Assembly (NCBI GenBank): GCA_017744735.1
Contig: JAGIAR010000009.1
Location: forward strand, 124,001 to 188,000
Direction of reading: 5' to 3'
Length of the DNA: 64,000 nucleotides
Origin: Novosphingobium sp.
GTDB taxonomy: Bacteria > Pseudomonadota > Alphaproteobacteria > Sphingomonadales > Sphingomonadaceae
This document shows, piece by piece, positions 7,923 to 16,401 of the stretch (positions are counted from its first letter, which is position 1; each line of letters starts with the position of its first letter). The notes under the pieces are model-generated. The model was not told the DNA's origin, did no database searches, and worked only from the letters and a program-made list of their open reading frames with translations. Both the position numbers and the translations under genes were made by a program.

Positions 7923-8621
7923 ATGAGCGATGTCGAAACCCGACTGGCCGAACTCGAGCAGAAGGTCGGCATCCTGGAAGACGTCCAGGCGATCCGCCGC
8001 CTGCACTGGGCCTATGGCTATTACATCGATTTCAACCGTCCGGACGAGGTCGCCGAACTGTTCGCGGAGGACGGTTCGGTGGTGTTCCTCTCGGGCGAAT
8101 ACGTCGGCCATGCGGGCGTGAAGCGCCTCTATGGCGACTGGATCCAGCAGCGCTTCACCGGCGGCCGTCCCGGCCCGGTCCACGGCCTGCTGCTCGACCA
8201 TTTCCAGATGCAGGACATCATCACCGTCGCCCCCGACCGGCAGACCGCCAAGGGCCGCTTCCACGGCATTTTGCTGGGCGGCTGGCACGACGATTTCCAG
8301 GAGACCCGCGAAGAGATGATGCCGCAGCAGTTTCTCGAAGCGGGGATCTACGAGAACGACTATGTCCGCGTCGACGGCCAGTGGCGGATCAAGCGCCTGA
8401 ACTACATGATGCAGTGGCAGGGCGACTACGAAGGCGGCTGGGCGCACACCACCGCGCACCTTCAGCCCGCCGGCAAGACCTATCCCGAGGATCCGATCGG
8501 TCCCGACTTCCTGCTGCCCGAATCCGAGCACCGCGAAACCTGGCCCTATCGCCAGGACGTGCCGATGCACTTCGCGCATCCCAGGTTCGGCGCACTGCTG
8601 GCGGGTCAGGAAAAGAAGTGA
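7923..8621 (+). CDS. NTF2-like (SnoaL fold) protein, possible lignin-dimer lyase
   Basis: The 232-residue protein begins with a short coiled-coil (ETRLAELEQKVGILEDV) followed by an NTF2-like domain (IRRLHWAYGYYID to about residue 165) and a C-terminal tail of about 60 residues rich in Pro and His. The family includes isomerases, dehydratases and lyases that need no cofactor. The diarylpropane lyase LdpA of Novosphingobium is an NTF2-like enzyme, so a similar gamma-deformylating or dehydrating activity is conceivable here, but I cannot align the two. It heads an operon with two more NTF2-like genes and a LigW-like decarboxylase. The ribosome site is GGGAGAG. Confidence 0.7.
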   Translation: MSDVETRLAELEQKVGILEDVQAIRRLHWAYGYYIDFNRPDEVAELFAEDGSVVFLSGEYVGHAGVKRLYGDWIQQRFTGGRPGPVHGLLLDHFQMQDIITVAPDRQTAKGRFHGILLGGWHDDFQETREEMMPQQFLEAGIYENDYVRVDGQWRIKRLNYMMQWQGDYEGGWAHTTAHLQPAGKTYPEDPIGPDFLLPESEHRETWPYRQDVPMHFAHPRFGALLAGQEKK

Positions 8622-9076
8622 GGCCGGCCCGGCTCGCCGCGATCGGGCTGCTGGCCATTGCGGCCGTGCCCGCCGCGGCGGCCGGGCCCGCGCCTGCGAA
8701 GGGCTGCACCACGCGCGATGTCGCCAACGGGTTCATCCCGCTGTTCTACGAGCAGGGCAAGGTGCGCGAAGCCTACGAGACCTGGGTCGCGGAGGACTAC
8801 AAGCAGCACAATCCCAACGCGACCGACGGGCGCGATGCGGCGATCGCGTTCCTCGAGCCGTTCTACCAGCGCAATCCGACCCACAAAATGACGGTCTATC
8901 GCGTGCTGGTCGACGGCGACCTGTTCGCGGTCCATCTGCGCGGGCAGACCGGCCCGGACGATCCGGGCGCGGCCGCGGTCGACATCCTCAGGGTCAAGGA
9001 CTGCAGGATCGTCGAGCATTGGGACGTGACCCAGCGCGTGCCCGAGAGCTCGGCCAACCCCAACGGGATGTTCTGA
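8618..9076 (+). CDS. Exported NTF2/SnoaL-like protein
   Basis: The 152-residue protein starts at a GTG overlapping the TGA of the preceding gene (GTGA), which indicates translational coupling. It has a signal peptide (residues 1 to about 22, ending AAAAG) and a SnoaL-like domain with 'QHNPNATDGRDA' and a late 'IVEHWDVTQRVPE'. Proteins with this 'YKQHNP...EHWDV' pattern are common in sphingomonads and uncharacterised. A periplasmic role is inferred from the leader. The next gene encodes a cytoplasmic relative with nearly the same motifs. Confidence 0.75.
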   Translation: MRPARLAAIGLLAIAAVPAAAAGPAPAKGCTTRDVANGFIPLFYEQGKVREAYETWVAEDYKQHNPNATDGRDAAIAFLEPFYQRNPTHKMTVYRVLVDGDLFAVHLRGQTGPDDPGAAAVDILRVKDCRIVEHWDVTQRVPESSANPNGMF

Positions 9077-9079
9077 CCT

Positions 9080-9508
9080 ATGGACTTCGATCCGCGCGAC
9101 ACCTCCGGCCGCGAGACCCTGTCCGCCCGCCAGGTGGCCGAACGCTTCGTCGAGCTGTTCCACCACCAGGACAATGTGGTCGACGCCTTCAACGCCTGGG
9201 TCCACCCGGACTATATCCAGCACAACCCCAACGCCCCAAGCGGGCGCGATGCGACGCTGGAGGTGCTGGCAGCTGCGGTGCGCAACAATCCCGAGCTGAC
9301 CCATGACGTGAAGCGGGTGATCTATGGCGAAGGGATGGACGGGCCCGAGGGCATGGTGGTGGTGCATCACAATTTCCGCCGCACCAGGGGCGAACGCGGC
9401 TGGGCGGTGGTCGATATCATGCGGATCAAGGACGGCTATGTCGTCGAGCACTGGGACGTGATGCAGGAAGTGCCGGAGACGGCGAAGAACGCCAATTCGA
9501 TGTTTTGA
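9080..9508 (+). CDS. NTF2/SnoaL-like protein
   Basis: The 142-residue protein has the same core as its upstream neighbour: 'DYIQHNPNAPSGRDA' in the first half and 'VVEHWDVMQEVPE' near the end, with no signal peptide. The pair looks like a duplication followed by a change in location. It begins three bases after the upstream stop and is followed after 16 bases by the LigW-like gene. The function is unknown. The fold suits a small isomerase or hydratase acting on a hydrophobic ring compound. Confidence 0.75.
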   Translation: MDFDPRDTSGRETLSARQVAERFVELFHHQDNVVDAFNAWVHPDYIQHNPNAPSGRDATLEVLAAAVRNNPELTHDVKRVIYGEGMDGPEGMVVVHHNFRRTRGERGWAVVDIMRIKDGYVVEHWDVMQEVPETAKNANSMF

Positions 9509-9524
9509 GAAAAGGACGCACCTG

Positions 9525-10655
9525 ATGCCGCTGTTGCCGGATGGAAGCGAAAAGGGCCTCAAGGGCCATTTCGAGGAAGACTTCAGCCACCGCACCCGCA
9601 TCGGGCTCGCCCCGCGCGCCGGGCATATCGACCGCGACGCGCCCTACAAGCGGATCGCGACCGAGGAAGCCTGGACCTTCCCGGCGCTGGTCGAAGCCCA
9701 GGTGAAATACCTCGCCAGCGGCGCCGCGCCGAACGACGATTCGCTCAAGATGGCCGGCATGTTCTCGAAGATGCCCAGCCTCCAGCGGATGCTGCAGGAC
9801 CTCGGCGAGCTGCGCATCGCGCATATGGACGAGTTCGGGATCGACCGGCAGTTGCTGCTGCTGACCGCCCCGGGCGTGCAGGTGGTCAAGCCCGGCGAAG
9901 GCACCGCGCTGGCGCGCGAAGCGAACGACATCGCCGCCGACGCCTGCGCCCGGCACCCGGACCGCTTCAGCGCGGCGGTCGCCTTCGATCCGCGCGACGT
10001 GGCGGGTTCGGTCAAGGAGATCGACCGCGCCGCGGGGCTCGGGCTTCGCGGCGCGGTGCTCAATTCGCATTTCCAGGGCCGCTACATCGACGAGCAGGAC
10101 TACTGGCCGATCCTCGAGGCGCTCGAGGCGCACGACCTGGCGCTCTACATCCATCCGACCGCGCCCTATAATGCGCCGCATTACGAGACCCGCGGGTTCT
10201 TCGGCGCGCTTGGCGGGTTCCCGCACGACGTCTGGCTGCACACGATGGGGCTGATCTTCTCGGGTGCCTTCGACCGCTTCCCCAAGCTCAAGCTGGTGAT
10301 CGGCCACATGGGTGAATGCATGCCGCTGCAGCTCTACCGCTTCGACTGGATGCAGGGCAACGCCGACAACCGCGCGGGCCTGCGCGGCGGGCAGCCGCCG
10401 GTGAAGCTGCAGCACACGGTCAGCCATTACTTCAAGAACAACATCTGGATCACCACCAGCGGCGTGGCGTGGGAGCCGGCGATCAAGTTCTGCATGGAGC
10501 AGCTCGGTCCCGAACGCGTGCTCTATGCGATGGACTATCCCTATCAGCAGAGCTCGGACGAGGTCGCGGCGTATGACCGCATGTCCTTGAGCCCCGAACA
10601 CAAGAAAATGCTGATGGAGGACAATGCCCGGAAGGTATTCAACCTGCCCGGATAG
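9525..10655 (+). CDS. LigW/gamma-resorcylate-type amidohydrolase-fold decarboxylase
   Basis: The 376-residue TIM-barrel protein belongs to the amidohydrolase group that removes CO2 from aromatic acids without a redox cofactor (5-carboxyvanillate decarboxylase LigW, gamma-resorcylate decarboxylase). It has ATEEAW (Glu47/Glu48) in place of the hydrolase HxH, the metal or catalytic residues His210 (YIHP), His261 (GHMGE) and Asp337 (AMDYPYQ), and the LigW-like segment 'SGVAWEPAIKFC'. About 25 N-terminal residues precede the usual LigW start. 5-Carboxyvanillate or another ortho-hydroxy aromatic acid is the expected type of substrate. A hydrolase role is less likely but possible. Confidence 0.8.
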   Translation: MPLLPDGSEKGLKGHFEEDFSHRTRIGLAPRAGHIDRDAPYKRIATEEAWTFPALVEAQVKYLASGAAPNDDSLKMAGMFSKMPSLQRMLQDLGELRIAHMDEFGIDRQLLLLTAPGVQVVKPGEGTALAREANDIAADACARHPDRFSAAVAFDPRDVAGSVKEIDRAAGLGLRGAVLNSHFQGRYIDEQDYWPILEALEAHDLALYIHPTAPYNAPHYETRGFFGALGGFPHDVWLHTMGLIFSGAFDRFPKLKLVIGHMGECMPLQLYRFDWMQGNADNRAGLRGGQPPVKLQHTVSHYFKNNIWITTSGVAWEPAIKFCMEQLGPERVLYAMDYPYQQSSDEVAAYDRMSLSPEHKKMLMEDNARKVFNLPG

Positions 10656-10700
10656 CCAGCCCGCCAAGTGTGTCGCCGAATTGCATCACCGTTGCCGCAT

Positions 10701-10739
10701 TTGACAGATTGCCATCGTCTGAAATTGCAACGACCGTTA
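10701..10739 (+). promoter_or_regulatory. Putative promoter and operator before the first TonB-dependent receptor
   Basis: TTGACA (10701-10706) is a good -35 box. A weak -10 (ATTGCA) lies about 17 bases on, and it overlaps the operator-like palindrome CAACGACCGTTA (10728-10739), which matches TAACGNNCGTTA in 9 of 10 fixed positions. A repressor bound there would block transcription of the receptor gene. Confidence 0.45.
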
Positions 10740-10804
10740 ATGTAAGTCAGACATACAAATTGGACCGACCGGACAAACGGCGGCCAAGATGAGAGGATGT
10801 TCCG

Positions 10805-13213
10805 ATGGCAAAGTTCCTGCAGCGCATTCGTGCGCGCGCTCCGTTCATGGTATCCGCTTCGCTCGCCACTCTGGCGATTGCCGCTCCCGCCTTTGCGCAG
10901 GACGACACGGGCACGGCATCGGCTGCGGGCGACAGCAACGAAATCGTCGTCACCGCCCAGTTCCGCGAACAGAAGCTGCAGGACACGCCGCTGGCGATCA
11001 CCGCGGTCAATTCGGCGATGCTCGAGGCCCGCAGCCAGACCAACATCGCCGAGATCACCGCGCAGGCGCCGAACGTGACGCTCAAGCCGCAGGGCTCGGC
11101 CTTCGGCCCCTCGCTCGCCGCGTCGATCCGCGGCGTCGGCCAGTACGATTTCAACCCGGCGCTGGAACCGGGCGTCGGCCTCTACGTCGACGATGTCTAT
11201 TACGCGACGCTGACCGGCGCGATCTTCGACCTGCTCGACCTCGACCGGGTCGAGGTCCTGCGCGGCCCGCAGGGCACGCTGGCGGGCAAGAACTCGATCG
11301 GCGGGGCGGTGAAGCTGTTCTCCAAGAAGCCGACCGGCGACGGCAGCGGCTACGTCTCGGGCACCTACGGCAGCCGCGACCGGCTCGACCTGCGCGCCGG
11401 CGCCGACGTGACCCTGGCGAAGGATCTGTTCCTGCGCGTGGCAGGCGTGGCGAAGAAGCAGGGCGGCTATGTCGACCGCGTCGATTTCGGCTGCGCGAAC
11501 CCGCCGGGATCGGCCAACAACCCGGCAGTCGGGGGCGTCGCGCCCACCGGCGGCGGCGACAAGAACTGCGTCGTCGCGCATGACGGCGACGTCGATTACC
11601 AGGCGATCCGCGGCCAGTTGCGCTACAACCCGAGCGACCGGATCGACGTCAACATCATCGGCGATTTCACGCACGACGACCGCAACGCCGCCGCCGGCGT
11701 GCTGATCTCGGCCGACAATGCGAACCCCAACGTGCGCGGCAATTCGCCCGCGGTGCCCTATGACAGCCGCTTCGTGTGCGGAAAGTTCTGCAACTACGGC
11801 AGCTATTTCTCGCCCGCGAGCACCTCGGGCGATCCGAGCGCGCCGTTCGGCGGCTATCCGCTGGTCGAGACCAGCGGCAACGGGCGGACCAAGTTCAAGG
11901 GCTGGGGAGTTTCGGGCCAGGTCGATCTCGAGCTTTCGGACCACCTCCAGCTCCAGTCGATCACCAGCTATCGCCAGTACACGCTGCACTTCAACAACGA
12001 CGACGACTATTCGCCGCTCGCCATCTCGAACGGCTTCGGCGACCTCGACTACTGGGGCTTCACCCAGGAAGTGCGGCTCAACGGCAGCGGGCTGGACGAC
12101 CGGCTGAACTGGACGATCGGCGGCTTCTATCTCGACCAGCGCTCGACCTACGCAACCTTCCAGGACCTGCGCTATGCGCCGATCCCGCTGCAGTTCCAGG
12201 GCAACGACCCGGTCAATGCCAACACCAAGGCGGCCTTCGCGAACCTGTCGTGGGAGTTCGTGCCGAACCTCACCGCCAACCTCGGCATCCGCTATACCGA
12301 CGAGCACAAGGACTACACCTTCAGCCGCCGCAATCAGGACGGGACGGTCAATCCCTTCCTCGGCGCGCTGGACGGGGTGACCGGCAACTACGACGGGGAC
12401 CGCGTCGATTACCGCGCGAACCTGCAATACCGCTTCAGCCCCTCGGTGATGGCCTACGCGCAGGTTTCGACCGGCTTCAAGGGCGGCGGCATCGGCCCGC
12501 GGCCGTTCGTTCCGGAGCAGGTCCGGCCGTTCGGCCCCGAAACGCTCACCGCCTACGAAGCCGGCTTCAAGACCGACCTGTTCGGCCGGATCGTGCGGCT
12601 CAACGGCGCGGTGTTCTATTCGGACTACAAGGACATCCAGCTTACCCTGCTGTCGTGCCCGCAGTTCGGCGGCCCCGGTCCCTGCGCCCTGCCGCAGAAC
12701 GCCGGCGACGCGCACATCAAGGGCTTCGAGCTGGAAACCAACATCGATCCGGGCAACGGCCTGCTGATCGACGGCTCGGTTTCCTATCTCGACTTCAAAT
12801 ACACCGACATCAACCCGCAGGCGGGCGGCCCCTCGTCGCCGGCCGGGGTGCAGGTCGGGATGGTGCCGCCCTATACGCCCAAGTGGAAGTGGGCGGTCGG
12901 CATCCAGTACAAGGTCGACATGGGCAACGCGGGTTCGCTGACGCCGCGCTTCGACGCGAGCTACCAGTCGGAAGTATGGTCGAACGCGGTCAACGGCCCG
13001 AACAACCACATCGACGGCTACACGCTGGCGAATGCCCGCCTGACCTGGCGCAACCAGAAGGAAGATCTCGAGGTCGCGCTGGAAGTGACGAACCTGTTCG
13101 ACAAATACTACTTCCTGACCAGCTTCGACCTGACCGGGGCCGGGGCGGGGATCGTCTCGGGCCAACCCGGGCGTCCGCGCGAATGGGCGGTCTCGCTCAA
13201 GAAGACCTTCTGA
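10805..13213 (+). CDS. TonB-dependent receptor 1
   Basis: The 802-residue outer-membrane receptor has a signal peptide (to about AFAQ, residue 32), a TonB-box-like EIVVTAQ, a plug domain to about residue 180 (VGLYVDDVYY, LRGPQGTLAGKNSIGGAV), and a C-terminal 22-strand barrel ending in the aromatic motif KKTF. Such receptors import ligands too large for porins, using energy from TonB-ExbBD. In sphingomonads several import lignin-derived dimers. It is the first of three tandem receptors. The shared segments (DVYYATLTG, LLDLDRVEVLRGPQGTL) show they arose by duplication. The gene has its own promoter region and terminator. Confidence 0.93.
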   Translation: MAKFLQRIRARAPFMVSASLATLAIAAPAFAQDDTGTASAAGDSNEIVVTAQFREQKLQDTPLAITAVNSAMLEARSQTNIAEITAQAPNVTLKPQGSAFGPSLAASIRGVGQYDFNPALEPGVGLYVDDVYYATLTGAIFDLLDLDRVEVLRGPQGTLAGKNSIGGAVKLFSKKPTGDGSGYVSGTYGSRDRLDLRAGADVTLAKDLFLRVAGVAKKQGGYVDRVDFGCANPPGSANNPAVGGVAPTGGGDKNCVVAHDGDVDYQAIRGQLRYNPSDRIDVNIIGDFTHDDRNAAAGVLISADNANPNVRGNSPAVPYDSRFVCGKFCNYGSYFSPASTSGDPSAPFGGYPLVETSGNGRTKFKGWGVSGQVDLELSDHLQLQSITSYRQYTLHFNNDDDYSPLAISNGFGDLDYWGFTQEVRLNGSGLDDRLNWTIGGFYLDQRSTYATFQDLRYAPIPLQFQGNDPVNANTKAAFANLSWEFVPNLTANLGIRYTDEHKDYTFSRRNQDGTVNPFLGALDGVTGNYDGDRVDYRANLQYRFSPSVMAYAQVSTGFKGGGIGPRPFVPEQVRPFGPETLTAYEAGFKTDLFGRIVRLNGAVFYSDYKDIQLTLLSCPQFGGPGPCALPQNAGDAHIKGFELETNIDPGNGLLIDGSVSYLDFKYTDINPQAGGPSSPAGVQVGMVPPYTPKWKWAVGIQYKVDMGNAGSLTPRFDASYQSEVWSNAVNGPNNHIDGYTLANARLTWRNQKEDLEVALEVTNLFDKYYFLTSFDLTGAGAGIVSGQPGRPREWAVSLKKTF

Positions 13214-13245
13214 CCGGCCGAACGACCGATACGGAAACCCAAGAA

Positions 13246-13274
13246 GGGCGGCCCCAAAGGCCGCCCTTTTTTTT
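13246..13274 (+). terminator. Terminator after receptor 1
   Basis: GGGCGGCC (13246-13253) pairs with GGCCGCCC (13259-13266), followed by eight T. Confidence 0.9.
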
Positions 13275-13542
13275 GGCGGACGCTTTTCCCGAACATGCCG
13301 CCCGACGCGGCAATTCAGTAGCCGGCTATCGAATACGGACGAAGAACTTGTCGCAAAACGAACTCTTCCCGCATCCAGCGCAAGCGGCTGTTGAATCCGT
13401 GCATCACGTTGTAACGTTTTGTATCGAATTGTCGCAAAATCCGTTGCCTCCGCCCCTCGTCTCCGCAACCACTGTCGCGCTCTCACACGGGCAGGGCTGA
13501 TTGCATTCAACGGGTCAAAGAACCCGAGATACGGAGAACGAG
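13275..13542 (+). promoter_or_regulatory. Leader region of receptor 2 with a direct repeat
   Basis: No gene is visible here. TTGTCGCAAAA occurs twice in the same direction (13348-13358 and 13429-13439), 81 bases apart, and the second copy lies in an AT-rich patch (GTAACGTTTTGTATCG, about 13411-13426) suited to a promoter. The repeats may be binding sites of one regulator. Confidence 0.4.
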
Positions 13543-16119
13543 ATGTCTGCCATTCCAACCGCGGCTTCGCGCCGCTCGCTTGCTGTTGCAGTCTCCACCA
13601 TCGCGCTGCTGGCCGGTACCCCGGTGCTGGCGCAGGACGATGCCAAGACCGCCGCAGCGGACAATTCCGATTCCAACGAGATCATCGTCACCGCACAGTT
13701 TCGCGAACAACGGCTGCAGGATACGCCGCTGGCGATCACCGCCGTCAACGCGGAGACGATGGAAGCCAAAAGCCAGACCAACCTGGCCCAGGTGGCAGAC
13801 AGCGCACCGAACGTGTCGCTGAAACCGCAGGGCGCATCCTTCGGCCCGTCGATCGCGGTCTCGATCCGCGGCATCGGCGGGGCCGACTTCAACCCGGCGT
13901 TCGAACCGGGCGTCGGCATCTATATCGACGACGTCTATTATCCGCAGCTGACCGGCGCGGTGTTCGACCTGCTAGACCTCGACCGCGTCGAGATCCTGCG
14001 CGGTCCGCAGGGCACGCTTTCCGGAAGGAACTCCGAGGGCGGGTCGATCAAGATGTTCACCAGGAAGCCCGAAGGCAGCAACACCGGCTCGCTCGAGGCG
14101 ACCTACGGCAGCCGCAACCGCATCGGCTTCCGCGGCAGCTTCGACTTCAAGCTGACCGACGATATCTCGGGCCGCATCTCGGGCGTCTACAAGCACCAGG
14201 AAGGTTACGTCGACCGCTACGATTTCGGCTGCCTCTATCCTGCCGGCGGCGGCGCCACCTTCACTGCCAACGACGGCACGACCAAGGAAATCAATCCGGC
14301 CGGCGGCATCGCCGCCACCCGCCCGCAGGGCGCCTGCCTGATCGATAAGCTTGGCGAAGTCGGGTATCAGGCGGTCCGCGGCGCGCTGCGCTACAATCCG
14401 TCGAGCGACGTCGATATCAACCTGACCGGCGAATATATCCACGACGCACACACCGCAGCGGGCGAAGTGCTTGCTGCAACCAGCCTGATCGACGGGGTGA
14501 ACACCAATCAGGGCACGAATGCGGCACAGTATGCGGGCGGCGCACCCGGCGTGCCTTACGACAACCGCTTCATCTGCGGAAAGTTCTGCACCTTCTCGTC
14601 CTATTCCTCCCCGGCAGCTGTGTTCCAGCAATTCCCCTTCGTGCCGGACAACCTGCCCGTCGGCGGGCAGCCGCTTCTGGCCACGAACAATTCCGACCAG
14701 AGCGTCTACAAGGCCTACAATCTGGCCGCGAACATCCATCTTGGCCTGAGCGACACCTTCTCGCTCGACAACATCGTCGCCTATCAGAACTGGAAGGCCC
14801 AGTTCGGGGTGGACGACGACCTGTCGCCGATTCCGCTGTCGGGCGGGTACAACAGCCTGACCCACTGGAACTGGAGCGAGGAGCTGCGTCTGAGTGCCAA
14901 GATCGGCGACACCATCACCGCGGTGATCGGCGGATACTACTTCAAACAGCAAACCAACTACTATTCCTATCAGGATCTGCGTTACGTCCCGGTCTATCCG
15001 CTGCAGTTCATCCAGCCCGACCAGACCCCGGCGGAAGCCAAAGCCGTTTTCGCGAACCTGAGCTGGGAGATCGCCCCCAACCTGACCTTCGACGGCGGCA
15101 TCCGCTACACGAAGGAGAGCAAGGAGTATCACTACTTCCGGCTCAATCCGGATGGCACCATCAACCCCTACCTCGATCCGGTCGGCTATTATTACGGCGC
15201 AGGCTACAACGGACCCGACACGCTCGATGTCTCGCCGGCCGGGCTTGGAGCGTTCGGCCCGCTGGGCGACGGGCACACCGACGATATCGTGACGGCCCTC
15301 ACCGGCCTGGTGGCCAAATACAAGGGCAGCCGGTGGGACTGGCGCGGCGCGATCAACTACAAGGTCACGCCCGACGTGATGGTCTATGCAAGCGTCGCGA
15401 CGGGCTTCAAGGGCGGTGGCGCAAACCCGCGGCCGTTCTACGCCAGCCAGGCGATCAGCTTCGATCCTGAAAACCTGACCAACTACGAACTGGGCTTCAA
15501 GAGCGACCTGTTCGACCGCCGCCTGCGGCTGAATGCGGACGTGTTCTACGGACAGCTCAAGAACCTCCAGATCGGCGTGTCGGTCTGTCCGGACGGCACC
15601 ACCCCCTGCGCTGCGCTGGTCAACGGCGGCGATGCAAAGGAAAAGGGTGTCGAGGTCGAATTCAGCGCGCAGCCCGTCGATGGCCTGAGCTTCGACGGAT
15701 CGTTGAGCTATCTCGATTTCTACTACACCAAGCTCAATCCGAATGCGGGCGCCTCGCTCGACGATCCGCTTGCCGGTTCGCCGACGTGGAAATGGACCTT
15801 GGGCGGCCAATATGTGGCGGATCTCGGATCCACCGGAACGCTGACCCCGCGTGTCGATGCGAGCTACCAGTCGAAGGTCTATACCGGATCGAAGTTCGGC
15901 GGCTCGCCGCAATATATTGCCGGCTACACGGTGGTGAACGCACGGCTGACCTGGATGAACGAAGGCGGCGACCTCTCAGTCTCGCTCGAGGGCACCAACC
16001 TGACCAACAAATATTATTACGTCAGCCTGTTCGACCTGCGCGATGCCGGCGCAGGGCTCGACAAGGCGCAGCCCGGCCGGCCGCGCGAATGGGCGGTTTC
16101 GGTCAAGAAGAAGTTCTGA
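13543..16119 (+). CDS. TonB-dependent receptor 2
   Basis: The 858-residue receptor has a signal peptide (to about VLAQ, residue 27), the TonB-box-like EIIVTAQF, a plug with VGIYIDDVYYPQLTG and LRGPQGTLSGRNSEGG, and a barrel that ends KKKF. I chose the ATG at 13543 because the preceding ACGGAGAACGAG gives a ribosome site and the leader fits. The earlier in-frame codon would put 14 charged residues before it. It is about 55 residues longer than its two neighbours, mainly in extracellular loops (for example around residues 540-600), which suggests a different ligand. The base composition is slightly less GC-rich than receptors 1 and 3. Confidence 0.93.
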   Translation: MSAIPTAASRRSLAVAVSTIALLAGTPVLAQDDAKTAAADNSDSNEIIVTAQFREQRLQDTPLAITAVNAETMEAKSQTNLAQVADSAPNVSLKPQGASFGPSIAVSIRGIGGADFNPAFEPGVGIYIDDVYYPQLTGAVFDLLDLDRVEILRGPQGTLSGRNSEGGSIKMFTRKPEGSNTGSLEATYGSRNRIGFRGSFDFKLTDDISGRISGVYKHQEGYVDRYDFGCLYPAGGGATFTANDGTTKEINPAGGIAATRPQGACLIDKLGEVGYQAVRGALRYNPSSDVDINLTGEYIHDAHTAAGEVLAATSLIDGVNTNQGTNAAQYAGGAPGVPYDNRFICGKFCTFSSYSSPAAVFQQFPFVPDNLPVGGQPLLATNNSDQSVYKAYNLAANIHLGLSDTFSLDNIVAYQNWKAQFGVDDDLSPIPLSGGYNSLTHWNWSEELRLSAKIGDTITAVIGGYYFKQQTNYYSYQDLRYVPVYPLQFIQPDQTPAEAKAVFANLSWEIAPNLTFDGGIRYTKESKEYHYFRLNPDGTINPYLDPVGYYYGAGYNGPDTLDVSPAGLGAFGPLGDGHTDDIVTALTGLVAKYKGSRWDWRGAINYKVTPDVMVYASVATGFKGGGANPRPFYASQAISFDPENLTNYELGFKSDLFDRRLRLNADVFYGQLKNLQIGVSVCPDGTTPCAALVNGGDAKEKGVEVEFSAQPVDGLSFDGSLSYLDFYYTKLNPNAGASLDDPLAGSPTWKWTLGGQYVADLGSTGTLTPRVDASYQSKVYTGSKFGGSPQYIAGYTVVNARLTWMNEGGDLSVSLEGTNLTNKYYYVSLFDLRDAGAGLDKAQPGRPREWAVSVKKKF

Positions 16120-16150
16120 CCCGCCGCGTCCACACACAGGGCAAGGGAAA

Positions 16151-16179
16151 GGGCGGTCCGCAAGGGCCGCCCTTTTTTT
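16151..16179 (+). terminator. Terminator after receptor 2
   Basis: GGGCGGTCC (16151-16159) pairs with GGGCCGCCC (16164-16172) around a GCAA tetraloop, followed by seven T. Confidence 0.9.
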
Positions 16180-16237
16180 CATGCCTGACAAAAACCCGCC
16201 AAACTCTACGAGCGTAGATGCGATTTTCTCAACTTCA

Positions 16238-16265
16238 TGATACAATCTGTTGATTTTATGTATCA
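16238..16265. promoter_or_regulatory. Inverted repeat upstream of receptor 3
   Basis: TGATACA (16238-16244) and TGTATCA (16259-16265) are perfect inverted copies, 21 bases centre to centre, about two helical turns. They lie in an AT-rich stretch well above the receptor start, as expected of a dimeric regulator site. Confidence 0.5.
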
Positions 16266-16401
16266 CTTTTTCCGGAACGAACCGCAAATGTGGTCAAGGT
16301 GCTTGCCCGTCCGCGGGGGCCGATACTAACGGCCGGGAAGACCTGAGGGTCGGGGGGCTGGTCATAAACCCGGGTTCGCACCCACGCATTTGGAGAGATA
16401 C

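Noticed and set aside
10544..13558. Very long open frame on the minus strand (about 1000 codons) opposite receptor 1
   Set aside because: It mirrors the receptor gene in a GC-rich genome. The peptide is rich in Arg, Val and Ala with no domain, whereas the plus strand encodes a full receptor.
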